The notes: generated by a model from the letters alone, not told the origin. A stretch of 64,000 bases of DNA from Sthenelais limicola (GCA_942159475.1 OW804100.1:7022127-7086126), one strand, 5' to 3'; shown: positions 36,065-48,541, numbered from the stretch's first letter. Numbers and translations: made by a program.

Positions 36065-37097
36065 CTTAACGAGCCCAGACAGCATTGTGGCTTGCGACCA
36101 GGAAATTATCTTTATTGGGAAAGAGATCGTCAATGCATTTGGAAAAGTGCCTTTTTTAATATGAATTTCTAGATCAAAATTAAGTGATTAACGCCAATTA
36201 CGTTTTTGGCACTCGGACGGATTTTGGGCGTGTCCAAACGAATAGTCTTATATTAAGTATTATATTAAGTATTTCGGCGTCAGTACAGACGCAGGGTACT
36301 ATTGACATCGGTAGGGTACTATTGACATCGATAGGGTACATGTGACATTGATAGGGTACTAGCACACCATAACTACTACCGATTGGAGTCATATTAACTG
36401 GATCGATGATATGACATGGGATGACTGATATAGTCTAATACAGTGCAGCTGTCAATAAGATAAATGTATTTCTTTTTAGAAATGTATTGCTGTTTATTTC
36501 ATTAAAGGCCGATAATATATTTAATACATTACAAAGGAAAAACGCTTATATCCGTCAGGGGTGTTTTCTAGCGTCGCCTGCTACAATGAAAAGTTCTACT
36601 AATAGTCCTTGTCACAACTTCTTACATATTAAACCATTCTAAATGAATCCCATACACACTGTTACTTGCTACACATACCATCTTCTCATCTAATTTAACC
36701 TGTCTCAACCTCCATATCTTAGATGGCAAGAGTTATAGGGCGACTCCACTAGAGGGAAAAACGGCGCCGACAAATGTTGTTGTTGCCCACCAATTTGTTG
36801 CAACAACTATCCATATGTAGTGGGTCCGCCACCTGGAATACATCGAGGCTGTCGACCATCGCCAAACACCAACCAGGCTACGACAGCGGGGGCACTTTTA
36901 CCGGAGCCGGAGACGACCACCAGTTCCGGCCACTTCCGTCAGGGGGCTACATTCACCACCGTGCAGACGACACTGCAGACACCCTCCAACGGGCGGTAGG
37001 CGGAGGATACTACTACCTCCGCAAGGGGATCCAGGCTTCGCTTAACACTACAGACTCGAGCCGCGCCGTGGACCGAGATACTTCTGTTGTTCAAATT

Positions 37098-37235
37098 AAG
37101 CACCCTTGTTCAGTGACAATACCTTTGTAACTGTATACCTTTGGGAAATAAACCAGGTTCAAACAAATCTCTTCGTATTCGTGATTCTTTCCGGAATTTC
37201 GTAAACTCGTGCCCACAAATCTGCGGTTCACTACA
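37098..37235 (+). repeat. Gypsy-like LTR, R-U5 part of 5' LTR
   Basis: 138 bp from aagcacccttgttcagtgac to gcggttcactaca with an AATAAA (gggaaataaacc). Repeated at 42914-43051 with about six substitutions. A primer-binding-like ttggtgccgcgagcc starts at 37236, as expected right after a 5' LTR. The U3 part upstream is not found in the 3' copy. Confidence 0.75.
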
Positions 37236-37300
37236 TTGGTGCCGCGAGCCTAGGGCCGAGTAGGGAGGTTCCCGAAAGGATCCCCGATGGTAAGAGTCAG

Positions 37301-39318
37301 GTGATGACTCCTGCCGAGGATGCAGCCAAGGCGACAGCCAAGGCTGATGCTGAGCAGCAGGCATGCGAGGCTCTCGCTCAGATGTTGACGAAACGTCAGG
37401 GCGATGCGCAAACTTTTGCGAACGACTCTTTCACTCAACTAGAGCAAGTAGTTGCACACATAGACGATATGCGTGCTAATGGATTGGCCGTCAATCCGGA
37501 AACACAAAGCTTGGTTGAGAAACTAGTAGCTGCAGTGTTAGGATTGTGCCCGTATTACAACGAGGACAATCTTTGCAAGCTCATAGAGCAGGCGGGCTTC
37601 AGCGTCGAAACAGGCGAGGCGGAGGAAACAGAGGATTCCGAAACTAAAACGCCGAAAGCCGCTGAGACAGCCGCAAATATTGCAGCCCATCCGGGTCAGC
37701 AAGATGACGCAAAAGTCATGATGGACCATCTGACTACCATGCTTTGTTCTTATGATAAGACGTGAGATTCGAGGAACACTCGAACTGCTATGGGTGCTAC
37801 ACGAACAACTTCCATTGAAGCGTGTACAACAGCTATTTCATGGTCTACATGAATATGCGGCTTGCCCACAATATCTGATCGACATGTTGGATCGAAGATA
37901 TCCCGCGCTGCTGCCTCCAGGTAGCCCGGATCCGCGTGTGCAGGTGCAATCGCAGGATACGGATAGCACGGAACTACAAGCCCCACGCTTGCCTAGCACT
38001 CCTGCAGGATTCAAAACTGCAGGAAGAAGAGTCGACTTTGTGGACTCATCTCCGTCGGATAATGGTCTCAACTACTCATTGAGTAATGTTTCAATTCCAT
38101 TATTAGACAATGATCTACGGCCCAAATGAGGTCTGTTAGCTGGTCGTGAGCCAGATAGCCATATGAGGGTAACAACGGGCACTACTAAGAGTAGACGTTC
38201 GATGATGCCAGAAATGGAATCTAGTGTCGTATACAACAAAGACCGCCCTGCGGAAGTTCGTTTGTACGGATCTACGAGCAAGGGAGAAAATCCTAAACCT
38301 AAAAATCTCAAACCTTTCCGTAATGGAGAAGATTGGGAGGAGTTCCTCGCATCAGCGATAAACTACGCCAAACTTTGTGGTTGCTCAGAAGAGATGCTTA
38401 TGCGCGAACTGATAATGGCGACTTCACGACATGTGAACCAGTCAACTTGGGGAGATTCACGATCCCTAACATTAAGTGACATAGTTACGAGGCTTTGTGT
38501 CATCTTGGACACAAAGACCCAAAACAACGCCTGGAAGAGTACCGCGGACATATTCAACAGCCAGGTGAATCACTTCAACACTATGGTGAGACACGGCTTA
38601 CCTTGTGTAAACGTGCGTACAAGGGCCAGTACCTCGAACATATGAAGAAGGAGTCGATCCGTATCTTCTGCACGGGCTTGGAAGATAAGTTCCTTGGCAT
38701 GTGGGTGCAAACTAATCGCCCAAAGTCTATGCAAGATTGCGTAGATCTCGCTACGGATTTCGTGCGAGCAGGTGGCCCGGCAGCATATCAGCGTGTCTTG
38801 GGTTCCACGCCGGGACAGTCCTCTAAATTTAAATCTAGGGGATATAAGTTCTACGGTCAGAAGAAGGACAAGGGGCGAAAAGCTTCTTATGCAGCTGCGG
38901 AAGCAGAGGCACAGTCTGGATCTGACTCATCTGAGGACAAAACTTCGGAGGCGACACCGCACAGGAAGTTTCTGTCTCTGATTCGGAATCGGATTTGGTA
39001 GCTGATTTCGCGGCCTTCCAGGCATTGCGGAAGAACGTGCGAAAGGGAGACGGGAAAAAGTCTGTCCAGAGCACGAAAAAGTTGTGGGATAAAACCAAGA
39101 CTTTGTCTAAATCTTCCAAGAAGACGGTCACAAAGACTGACTACCGGAAGAAGGACCTGAAGGCGACTCGTCCAGAGCCTGCCTGTTGGCTTTGTGGGAA
39201 GACAACCCACTTGCAAGCCAATTGCAATCACCTAAAGAATTTTCGTGCTTTCATCGCGAAAGAAAAGGGTGAGGACGACAATTCCCCTGAGAAAAACAAA
39301 CCGCCTAAGGGAAATTGA
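37301..39318 (+). pseudogene. Gypsy-like gag region, broken
   Basis: Pieces at 37301-37765, 37752-38129, 38163-38550, 38495-39001 and 38995-39318 lie in changing frames. They form a capsid-like helical region followed by a basic stretch and one zinc knuckle (CWLCGKTTHLQANC, CX2CX4HX4C) near 39182. At least one frameshift near 38500 and another near 38990 interrupt it. The products would package element RNA. The element is not functional as it stands. Confidence 0.75.
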
Positions 39319-39859
39319 GATGGGTCTCGCAAGGAAGCGGTGATGAGACCCACGAGTTTGACGGAACTCTTGACAGGGGTGGGCGGGGGGTTGGGGGCAA
39401 TCCTTCCGTAGCCCGCTTGGGCGAGAAAACTCCATATGGGTCTACGATCTGAGGAGGTCAGGTAGGCAGGCAGAACGAAACAGAGAGGAAACTGTTGTGG
39501 TGGAGGGTAAGGACCCTTCGAAACCCACACATACGAAACTTTGGTCGAAGGAGTCGGTTAGTAACATTCGAGCCATCCCGCACGATCGTGGAATGTGTTT
39601 GGATAGTCGCTGTACTGACGCTGGCACGGCACTGCTCGCGGTTAGCTCTACCGTGGGTGGGGAACGCTGTGTTAAAAATTTGACTAGTTCTGCGTGATCT
39701 CTCTATTCCTATCGACGTGGTAGCGATAGTGGATAGATGGTATGTGCCTGTCAGGGTGGGTACTAGGCGAGGAGAATTTTTATACGACATTTCATTTCAA
39801 GAATTCTTTATTATTTCGATGACATTACAATAAGGTTATTCAACAATCTAATTAGGCAA

Positions 39860-40970
39860 ATGCCTAAGAAGTTCTTCCGTCGAGTGCCCGACACGGGTGC
39901 AACTACCTCACTAGTGTCTAAACAGTTCTATGAATCGCTGGCCCGCAAGCCCGACCTGCTCGCTTCGCAGGTTCGGGTCAAACCACTTGTGGGTGGTGCT
40001 CCAGAGACGATGGGGTATGCGGTCTTTGACTTTGAGATCACAGGGCGTTCCAGGGGTGGTACCAGAAGGCAGGTCTAGGGGGGGCACACTTGAGGTCAAA
40101 ATCTTCTGAATTTGCCTGTTTGGAATGTCATTGCAATGCATAACAGTTAATTTGCCTAATGACAATGAAATAAAGCCCCCACAACTCTAATTTGTCTAAC
40201 AAAAATGACAACCCAATTTTCTTGCACCACAAAAAAACTTTTTGAGAAAATAAAATTAACAAAATTAGTTGTCTTTATTGAGACCCTCTTGAGTCCTCAC
40301 ATTTGAGCATATATAGGTTTATTTTTCAAGAATTTAGATTTTACTGGAATCTGTCATATTTCCTTTGGGAAAATGAAATAACTGAAAACCCCAAATTGTC
40401 CAAATGATGAACAAATCCTAACTGTAAATTGTTCACCCTCACTGATTCTTGTTTGAATACCAATTTTGAGACCATCTGAAGTTTAAAACCCTGTTGAGAC
40501 ATCCTGGGTCTAAAAATGCTTTTTGAATAGAGGCCCTGAAACTGAATTATAGAAATATAGTTTAACGTTAAAAGAATTATTAAGCTAAAATAAAATATGG
40601 GTTTATTGGGAGTGTTGTACATGTAGAGTCACCGGTTTGAAGAAAAATGCAAATTCTGGCAGTGCTTTAGAGGCCATTTAGTGGCCCTCTGCCCCTCTGA
40701 GTTAGGGGGGGCACAGGACCATTTTAGGGGGTCTAGGGGGGGCCGGTGGTACCGCCACTGCGTTCGTATCCAAACGCTTGTCTTGTAGTCAGTGGTCTAG
40801 GCGGCGGGGAGGAGGCTGTGCTGGGCCAAGACTTCATGTGGCGCTATGATACTAGCATGACGGGGCCTGGGAAGATGCTCCTGGAAGGAGGCAAGAATCA
40901 CATATTCTGTCGACGGAAAGGTGCGATATCGCATTCCTACGGGAGGATGTGCGGTTGGCCGCGTTCGAGG
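39860..40970 (+). pseudogene. Gypsy-like protease region, split by an inserted element
   Basis: The aspartic-protease DTGATTSLV motif lies at about 39890, and the later LGQDF motif lies at about 40824, in a frame separated from it by the insertion at 40051-40760. A retropepsin of this type would process the polyprotein. Upstream 39500-39780 has more frame changes. Confidence 0.7.
40051..40760. mobile_element. 710-bp nonautonomous TIR element (hAT-like ends) in the protease
   Basis: The ends are caggggtggtacca and its inverse tggtaccgccactg, i.e. CAGKGGYGGTACCA. CGTTC flanks both sides (40046-40050 and 40761-40765). Both protease halves would be in the same frame without the insert, which pins the boundaries. 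CAG-type ends recall hAT, but hAT usually makes 8-bp duplications, so the superfamily is open. No coding capacity. Confidence 0.8.
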
Positions 40971-41214
40971 TGAAGGTCGTGTCTGTGGATGTGTCACTAC
41001 CCGAGAACAACGTTGCCTATATCATGGAGTCGGATGAAGGGTTACAAGTAGACGGTTTCGTGGAGGGTTGCGATACATATGTATCGTCTGCTCACTGCCA
41101 CAAACTTCCTATTATGAACTCAATGGGACTTCCAATAGTCATGCCACGCGGGACGCCCGTGGCATCCGCATACAAGGTTGCGGCAAATTTCACGGGTGAC
41201 TACTCGCATTTGGC

Positions 41215-42914
41215 GTGTGCGAGAGCCGAGTACGTGAACGAGTCCAGCACGGGGGGAAGCGGAAGCTGACCCCTGATAGCTGTTCAATTACTAGCATCTC
41301 TGAACTGGAATCTATCATAGAGGGCGCTGAAGTAGCAGATACTGAAACCTTGAAAGAGGTGCACGAGTTGGTATATGCGAAAAAGCGGGTGTTCAGATTG
41401 CAAGGTGAACAATTGGGGTTTACGAACAGGGTTCTACACTCCATCGACATGGGTGACACTAAGCCTATAAAGTTACCTTTTCGTCGAGTTCCCTTAGCGA
41501 AGCAGGAGGCTCTGGACTCCCAGGTCAGTAAGATGCTAGCGGAGGATAAGATCCGAGGAAGGAAATGGCCCGTGGGCCTTCCCCACCGTTCTTGTTCCAA
41601 AACCGGATGGTTCAACTAGGGTTTGCGTTGACTTCAGGAGACTGAATAACGTGACACGAAAAGACTCGTATCCACTGCTGCGAATAGACGACTGTCTAGA
41701 CGCGCTTGGTGGCAATGTATGGTTTTGTACCCTAGATCTGGAAAGTGGCTATTGGCAAATAGCTATGGATCTGGACAGCAAGGAAAAAACGGCTTTCACT
41801 ACTTCTACAGGTTTATACCAGTTTAAGGTGATGCCGTTCGGCCTTTGCAACGCCCCGGCCACGTTTCAGAAAATGATGACGGAGGTTCTCCGGGGGCTTA
41901 ATGGCTTAATGGCATTTGTGTCGTCTATCTCGACGATGTGATCATTTATTACATACGTACATGATTTAGGGCGCCTGACTCGGGGGTGCGATTAGAATTC
42001 TCGTATCGCATATGTATGTGATTCGGGTTGTCATGGAAGCACGTGACCCAAATAACGTAACATCATTGGTTCATGACGTCGCGCTTCTTAGCGGCAGAAG
42101 CGTAGCGCTGTCTTGCACGTTTCGAAAGTTTTCCGATAATTTGTCAAGAAAAACACTGCTAAGAAGGTAACCATAAGAAATTAATCAATGAATATGTATG
42201 AAATAAATATGTAATAGCCCTCTGTTCGGTTTCAAATCGATCTCGACGTCGGGTCAAATCGTACTCCACCCCTTGGGGGTGTCGTACGATTTGACCCTCC
42301 GTCTCGATCGATTTGAAACCTCCATCGGGCTATTACATATAATTATCGCATGGCGCAACGGTCCATGAGGCTATTACGAACACGGGTTTGGTGTTCGACA
42401 GGTTAATGGCGTACGGCCTAAAGCTGAAACCGAATAAGTGTCGCCTCTTTCGTAAGGAGATACAGTACCTGGGTCGCATCGTATCTAAGGAGGGGATACG
42501 GGCAGATCCGGAGAAGATGCGAGCGGTGGTAACTTGGCCTATTCCGTTGACAGTGAAGGATATCCGGTCTTTTCTGGGTTTCGATTCATATTACCGTCAG
42601 TTCATTCCGAGTTCTAATGATCTCGTACGGCCATTGCAGGAAACTGCAACAGCCGGACAAAAGGTACTACGGTATAAGCTTACTTGGAATAGTGAGCTCG
42701 ATGATGCATTCGAGGCTACGAAAAAAGCCTTGCTTTCCACGTCCGTCTTGGCATATCCGCAAGCAACCAGCCAGTTCATTCTGGATAAGGACGCGAGTGG
42801 TTCAGGACGAGCAAGAGCGAGTGATCGCATATGCTAGTAATTCGCTCTCGAAATCGCAGAAGAACTACTGTACTACGTACAGAGAGCTGTTGGCGGTTGT
42901 ATATTATGTGCGAA
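41215..42914 (+). pseudogene. Gypsy-like reverse transcriptase and partial RNase H, broken
   Basis: RT motifs can be followed: VDFRRLN (about 41628), LDLESGYWQI (about 41734), MPFGLCNAPATFQ (about 41831), the YLDD catalytic box (about 41925), then FDRLMAYGLKLKPNKC after an insertion, and LGFDSYYRQFI. RNase H starts with DKDASG and YASNSLSKSQ and is cut off at 42914. A frameshift near 41576 and the insertion at ~41951-42350 disable it. The motif order is that of Ty3/Gypsy. Confidence 0.85.
41951..42350. mobile_element. ~400-bp insertion in the RT, with a long hairpin
   Basis: Interrupts the RT directly after the YLDD box. Near its right end, 42208-42340 is a hairpin with ~55-bp imperfect arms (atatgtaatagccc ... 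gggctattacatat; ggtcaaatcgtac ... gtcgtacgatttgacc) around a ccccttgggg tip. No TIR is evident. tattacata occurs at both edges but is also part of the hairpin arm, so the duplication is uncertain. Confidence 0.65.
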
Positions 42915-43053
42915 AGCACCCTTGTTCAGTGACAATACCTTTGTAACTGTATACCTTTGGGAAATAAACCAGGTTCAAATGAATCTCCTCGTATTCGTGA
43001 TTCTTTCCGGAATTTCGTAAACTCGAGCCCACGAATCTGCGGTTCACTATACA
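42914..43053 (+). repeat. Gypsy-like LTR, truncated 3' copy
   Basis: Direct repeat of 37098-37235. It joins abruptly to the RNase H coding region, so the integrase region and the 3' U3 are missing, presumably by a deletion. Confidence 0.75.
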
Positions 43054-43264
43054 TATAGAAACAACAGTTTCCGAAGAATGTGGCAACACATCTGACACTC
43101 CTCCATTTGCGTTTTCATTGCAAACATGAAATGAATAGATGTTAGTGGGCAACAAAAGAAATTGTTGCTGCCGTTTTTCCTCTAGTGGGGTCGCCCTATA
43201 AGAGCTACACTGCACATTAAGTAGTGAGCCCCTAAATGCCTAGACGAGTTTAGATCATTAGACA

Positions 43265-43365
43265 ACATATGTGATATGTATACAGGAAAATGATTCACAA
43301 GTTGCAAAATGGATATTTTTCAAAGTCTTATATTCACACTATCTCTTTGTAGCAACGTTCTCATC
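43265..43365 (+). repeat. MITE terminal sequence, duplicated at 45726-45816
   Basis: tgatatgtatacaggaaaat then caaaatggatatttttcaaa and tctctttgtagcaacgttct. It belongs to the same family as the TIRs at 53529-53935. Confidence 0.75.
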
Positions 43366-43390
43366 TTTGGTATGAGACATAATTATATGT

Positions 43391-45242
43391 GGCCAATTCC
43401 ACCAATTTGACAACATTTGGCCCCCAACCGTGGAAAGTGATAAAATGGGCTTAGATCAAATTAATTACCATTAATTTGATTAACTGCTTTGATTGAATGG
43501 TTCTACCAATCTGTGGAACCACATTTTTGGCATTTTTAGCCCAATTTTTTTTTTAATTTATTTCAAAATCACATTTTGGGGGCAAAAATCGTTTTTTTAA
43601 AGTGCCAATAGTCCGTGGAATTGCTAAATTTCTAAATAATCTTCAAAATTGCACTTTTTTTTATATGTTGTGATAGTAGGTTACGTGAATATGATCTGTG
43701 TAAAAAAAACTGCAAAAAAAATATTTTTTGGCCAAAAGCCATCAAAATAAAAAAAAAAATAATGTGGGTACCCCTGGTGAAGATTAATGACCCGTTCATA
43801 AAAGGTGGAATTTAGAAAAAAAAAATGAAAATTATTCAATAATCACAAATAATGATAAAACTAACAGGATTTGATATGTAATGAACATTAACGGTACCCG
43901 GTATTGGTTAAAGTTTTTCTTGGACCCTAGCAGACAAAATGCATGGCCCCAGCCTCATGTGGGAACCCAGGGTGATGAAGATTAACATCCCTAGATTAAC
44001 GATTTTATGGTTTTTTGAGGAAGCAATTTAATAATGAACTTTAAATTTGATATTTATTATTGATTATGAGTAATATCAGTCTATAATGGGCCTCCAGGAA
44101 GATCACTACTGTGAGGATTGTGTCCAATTCCTGATTATATTACTCTGTATATGTAATTTCGAATAAAAGTTTTATATATATATATATAAATATCAATACT
44201 TAGAATTTCCGACTAGGTTTTATATGCTTATTACAGGAAAATGGGTTTTGAAGATTAAGAACATATAAATGTGATGTGTCACGGGAAAATGAGTGACAAA
44301 TACTTGCGCGTAACCATCGTAGAAGGAGAACTATTTACAGTAGGCATTCATGTTATACACCAAACAAACCGCAAGGATGTTAGCATCATCACAGTGAATT
44401 TTGAATTATTCAAATCGGATGAGAATTGATGAGACTATGGCTCCAGTAAATGCATCTTTATTTTTTAAAATGTTAAAATATGCAGTGGTCACGATATGCA
44501 GTGCATAAGACGTTTTTGGCCAAAGTAACATTATTTTGGGGGATAATTTCTGAAATATTGACATTAGATACATGAAAGTATATATGGCATGAATCGTCAT
44601 CCTCTGGCCGATGCATCTGTATATGTAGATTGTCTCTATTCTTAAAACTCACAAACTTATAGCAGGCTAAGGTTACAGAGTAGACAGCAAAAAGCTCTAA
44701 AATTGCTAATTTTTCATGATATTATGTCGTTAATCTTCATTTGCTCCCCATAGCAATGTCTGTATATGAGAGTATCCTGAAATTAATATATTGTGTTTAT
44801 AACATTTAAAATTAATATATCATGAAGTTTAAGACACAAGTCCTTACTGGAAAAAAATATTAGTGTCTAGTAAGATGTTATCACTTTTTAAATCGAATAG
44901 TTTTCTCGCAGTCTATTCCTACACAAATTATATGATATGGTGCTAAATAAAATGAAAATATTAACTCTCCTTGCATTTTATGTTCTTATTCACATATGTG
45001 ATATGTCGTTAATCCTCATGCTGTTTTTAGCCCTTTTTACCTATTTGGGAGCTATTTTCCGACCCCCCCTGTAAAAAAATAACTAATAATCAGAATGGTT
45101 CCATACTTGGCAGTTCAATACACATATATATAAGGTTCATAAAAAATAAAAACTCTTCTGATTAATGCAAGATTTTATTTGGGGGCCCTAAGGGGGGGGG
45201 GCTAGGGGCCCTAATGTTGTCAAATTGGTGGAAATGGCCATG
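43391..45242. mobile_element. 1.85-kb AT-rich TIR element
   Basis: tggccaattccaccaatttg acaacatt at the left is mirrored by aatgttgtc aaattggtggaaatggcca at the right (about 30 bp). The motif gaagattaaYgac recurs at 43781, 43977 and 44252 and inverted at 44730 and 45006, perhaps binding sites. No coding frame. It sits between two copies of a ~60-bp sequence (43300-43365 and 45750-45815). Confidence 0.7.
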
Positions 45243-45401
45243 TACCAAATTTCAAGACAATGAATTAAATATTTGTATGCATTTCATGGTCATCTTATAG
45301 AGTATATTGAGCTACTTCATTAGTAAACATCCAATCAGAAATATTACAAATATTTTCAAAAATAAAAATATCAATCTTAAAATATAGAAGTACTTATTAC
45401 T

Positions 45402-46180
45402 GTGGGGGTCAATAACAACAAAACCTCCAAAAAACGTGCAGGCACTGAATCGGGGTTTGGGAAGCCTCAGAAGAAGCAAAAGGCCGGAACCTATCTGCCC
45501 CCCACCCCCACCCCCGCCCCCAAAATCAAGCAATCCCAAACAATCAAAGTAGGGGTCTTGTGCACCCGGAGCCAATCAAGGCTCGAAAATCACTGATTTC
45601 AGTAGAAATACTGGAGACTTGTATCCATGTTATCACTGCGGTTTACAGTCCTGGGGCTGTAATGATGCCTTTAGGGCAGGGCAGGATTCTAGCACTAGAG
45701 CTGGACACTACACACAATTATTATATGTGATCATGTGTCTCACGAGTCACAAGTCGCAAAATGGATATTTTTCAAAGTCTTATATTCACAAGATCTCTTT
45801 GTAGCAACGTTCTGCACTGAATCAGGGTTTGGGAAACCTCCCCACCCCGCCACCCCCACCCACGTGAAATCCAGCAATCCCAAACAAGCAAACAAGGGCT
45901 CTCATCAGGGCACTGCCCGCACGCCAGCCCCTGCACCTGTAGACACCCCAGGGCAACCAAGAACAGAGCCAACTATTCCCAGCACTGGCCTCCAATCTGA
46001 CCTCAGTTCTGGAGAATTTCCTGAACAAACAAAAGTAAATAACAATTCACTGCCTGTACGTCCAAATGAGGATGACCTTTCTAACCATCTCCAGACTTGC
46101 TATTTGTTCAAATGCACTTGTTCATACCTGCACTGTTCATGTTCACTATACTTGTCAGACGCTGATTGTTGGCAGTCAAT
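45402..46180 (+). repeat. Two related copies of a gene-like N-terminal segment
   Basis: gcactgaatcRgggtttggg occurs at 45440 and 45813, each followed by a Pro-rich frame (TESGFGKP...). The second continues as PAPVDTPGQPRTEPTIPSTG. Possibly the upstream part of the Penelope-like element, duplicated by the insertion between them. Confidence 0.4.
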
Positions 46181-46329
46181 AAAAGAGACCATTAAATGAC
46201 TTGAATAGATTACTTTCCATAAACGGCGTAATCAATCTAAGCAGTCAAATTATGACCCCTTATTGAGGATGTAGAGAAATTCGATGTCACTGTTCGGCCT
46301 GTGACCCACTGAGAACCATCCTGAATTTA

Positions 46330-47250
46330 AGTCCAAACCACATCTACTGGTTCCCCTTTTGAACATTCATTTTTACAAATTCAAACTTCCATCTAAATGG
46401 AACCCCACGTCTCCTGCCTGGGTAGAATATATGTTCATCCGAAATGGAGAAACGCTCCATAATTAAAACGCGCCTCCCCAACGCAGCCATAATTTAATTA
46501 AAGGTGAAAGATCAGCCCTGACTGACCTGAAAAATAACACCTCTATTGTTATCAAACCAGCAGATAAGGGTTCGGTAGAAGGAATCCAAGATAAAGAGGT
46601 GTACATCAATGAAGGCCTCCGCCAGCTCACTGGTAGACAATTCTACTTGGGAACACCATTTTGTCTCCGAGAAACATCACCAAATGCCGAGGCCGAGGTG
46701 ACGTCCATGGTAACCAAGGGAGAGATTCATGAGAACACAGGCGAATATCTACTCGCAGATAACCCCAGAACACCGCACTTGTATATATATATATTATGCT
46801 CCCCAAAGTTCACAAGCAGAAAATCCCCCCTCCTGGTACACCTATCATTTTAGGAAATGGGGGCCCAAAGTTCTGAGAAAATCTCAGCTTTTGTACTTTT
46901 TTGTCAACCCCATTGTCCCAAAACTATCTAGTTACCTAAAGGACACAACTCATTTTCTGCAAACCATAGGGACCTTAATTAGGCCCCCCTACCTACCAGT
47001 ATACTCCTGGTTACCCTGGACGTCACCAGCCTATACACCAATATCCCTCAAATGGCCGGATGTATGGCAATAAGGAACGCCCTATAGCGACCCACAGAGA
47101 TCCCATGGACAATCCCACCAATTTCACCCTGATTAAACTTTTGAAATTGGTTCTCACTTGCAACAACTTCCAATTTGATGGGAAAGATCACTTGCAAGTG
47201 GGAGGGACGGCCATGGGGACCAGGGTAGCACCCTCTCTAGCCAACTTAAC
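46330..47250 (+). pseudogene. Penelope-like element reverse transcriptase fragment
   Basis: The reading shifts frame several times but keeps family landmarks in order: an N-terminal NTSIVIKPADKGS (about 46540), VYINEGLRQLTGRQFY, a PKVHK...PPGTPII block (about 46800), LDVTSLYTNIP (about 47022), and FDGKDHLQVGGTAMGTRVAP (about 47175) followed by SLANL. These are hallmarks of Penelope-like RTs. The RT ends after ANL, without the YIDD box or GIY-YIG endonuclease, so it is a truncated, dead copy. Confidence 0.75.
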
Positions 47251-47354
47251 TAGATCACTAGACTAAAGTCCCTAGTTCCCAATGGTTTAAATATCTTGAA
47301 TTAACATTCCACAAAAAGGCCTGATTGACATATCAAACGTCACTAAAAGTACTC

Positions 47355-47930
47355 TTTAGGTAATCACAACCCTTTTCGGCTACGAGCGCCCATCAGGGTC
47401 CTACCACAGCTTCCACTTACCCCCAACCTGTTACCAGTAGGAGTGGGTTAAACCAGCTCAGACTTACCAAATGGTTTTTATTCAGACCTCTGAAGCCTAG
47501 ACAAAATGGACAATGAGAAACCTATATGTAACATTTCTCTTATGATTATAAATAATTTCATTATATCCTGATCAGCCTCAAACAAACTGAGTCCAGTGTT
47601 ATGATAACAACATAACCAACGTGGCCAAACTATGCGCCTGATGAGACCTTCTGGTCCAAACCATGCACACACCTGAATGTTTATTAAATATCTGGATACC
47701 TATGCTGCATCACAGATCTTAATTCGCCACCAATGGTACTTTTATACAAAGTCCATTAAAGATGATTTATTTTTCTACCAACTGCTATTGAACGGGACTT
47801 TTGTTGACTTTGGATTTTGGAACTTGAAATAAAGTGGACCTGTGGGTGGTTTTTTCTGACTTTCTTTATTTCGTCTTATTCACCAACGTTTCGGCTGACT
47901 CAGTCAGCCTTCATCAGGGTAGACAAAGAA
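47355..47930 (-). repeat. Two ctgatg...gccgaaa tail motifs
   Basis: Minus strand: cctgatgggcgctcgtagcc gaaaag at ~47400-47370, and cctgatgaaggctgactcag tcagccgaaacg at ~47925-47885, the latter followed by AATAAA. A third relative (aggcgaaacgcgttagg) lies on plus at 49472. They are common 3'-tail motifs of animal retroelements. The second has a perfect 7-bp stem (ggctgac/gtcagcc). Confidence 0.6.
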
Positions 47931-48329
47931 GCGAGTCCATTAAAAAAAAGTCCATTAAAATTCGGGTAAATGCTAAACTAAATTGAGCATAAATACTGCT
48001 ACCTCTACCAGGAGAAACATCCAGGTAAGACCTGTGATGTCACAATGGGGCAATCCACAACACCACTCCATGTTGCCTGGCAAGTTACTGTGGAGCGTTG
48101 TTTGCGACTTGTGACTATTTTCCTGAAACTCACTATACGTACGTACACTTTTCCCCCATCTTCTGATGTAGATTACCATGAGAAACGCTCCCCAGAGCGA
48201 TCGATGTATAGATCTGTTTTTAGCTATTCATGAATAAAAATTATATTCTAGACATGTTTTTGATAATCTCCTCTAATTTATCTTCTTACCTTACCTATAC
48301 TAGCAAGCTACATGAGGAAAGTATATCTG

Positions 48330-48541
48330 GGTCAGATCACGTAGAAATGTACAATTCGCCTTCACCAATCTTCTCAAATAAAGAAAATTTTAGTTCAAAA
48401 TTCCGTTTACCACAACCAAACAGATATTCTTAATCAAGGCAATACTTAATATACTCAGATATACCAATAATCTAAAAATGTTCAACAGAATTTACTTAAT
48501 GTGTAGAGCTGCCGACTGTCCATTTTCGGACGATCTAACCC
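48330..48541 (+). mobile_element. MITE, copy b
   Basis: Imperfect TIRs: gggtcagatcacgtagaaat and the inverse of ttttcggacgatctaaccc. Interior matches copies a and c. About 212 bp, no coding. Confidence 0.75.

Larger units (their letters stand above)
36732..43197. mobile_element. Outer inverted-repeat element enclosing Gypsy-like retrotransposon
   Basis: ttatagggcgactccactag (36732) is mirrored by ctagtggggtcgccctataa ending at 43197. Similarity extends about 65 bp inward (gaaaaacggc, gttgcccacc). GAG flanks both ends directly (possible 3-bp duplication). Between them lies a decayed LTR retrotransposon. The simplest reading is a DNA transposon that received the retroelement. Confidence 0.55.

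Noticed and set aside
38835..39530. Minus-strand frames over gag
   Set aside because: Shadows of the Gypsy-like coding region.
47885..47925. Hammerhead ribozyme (ctgatga ... gaaac) as known in Penelope-like LTRs
   Set aside because: CTGATGA and GAAA are present around a good 7-bp stem, but position 10.1 does not pair normally, stems I and III with a UH cleavage site are not found, and the orientation is opposite to the RT fragment.
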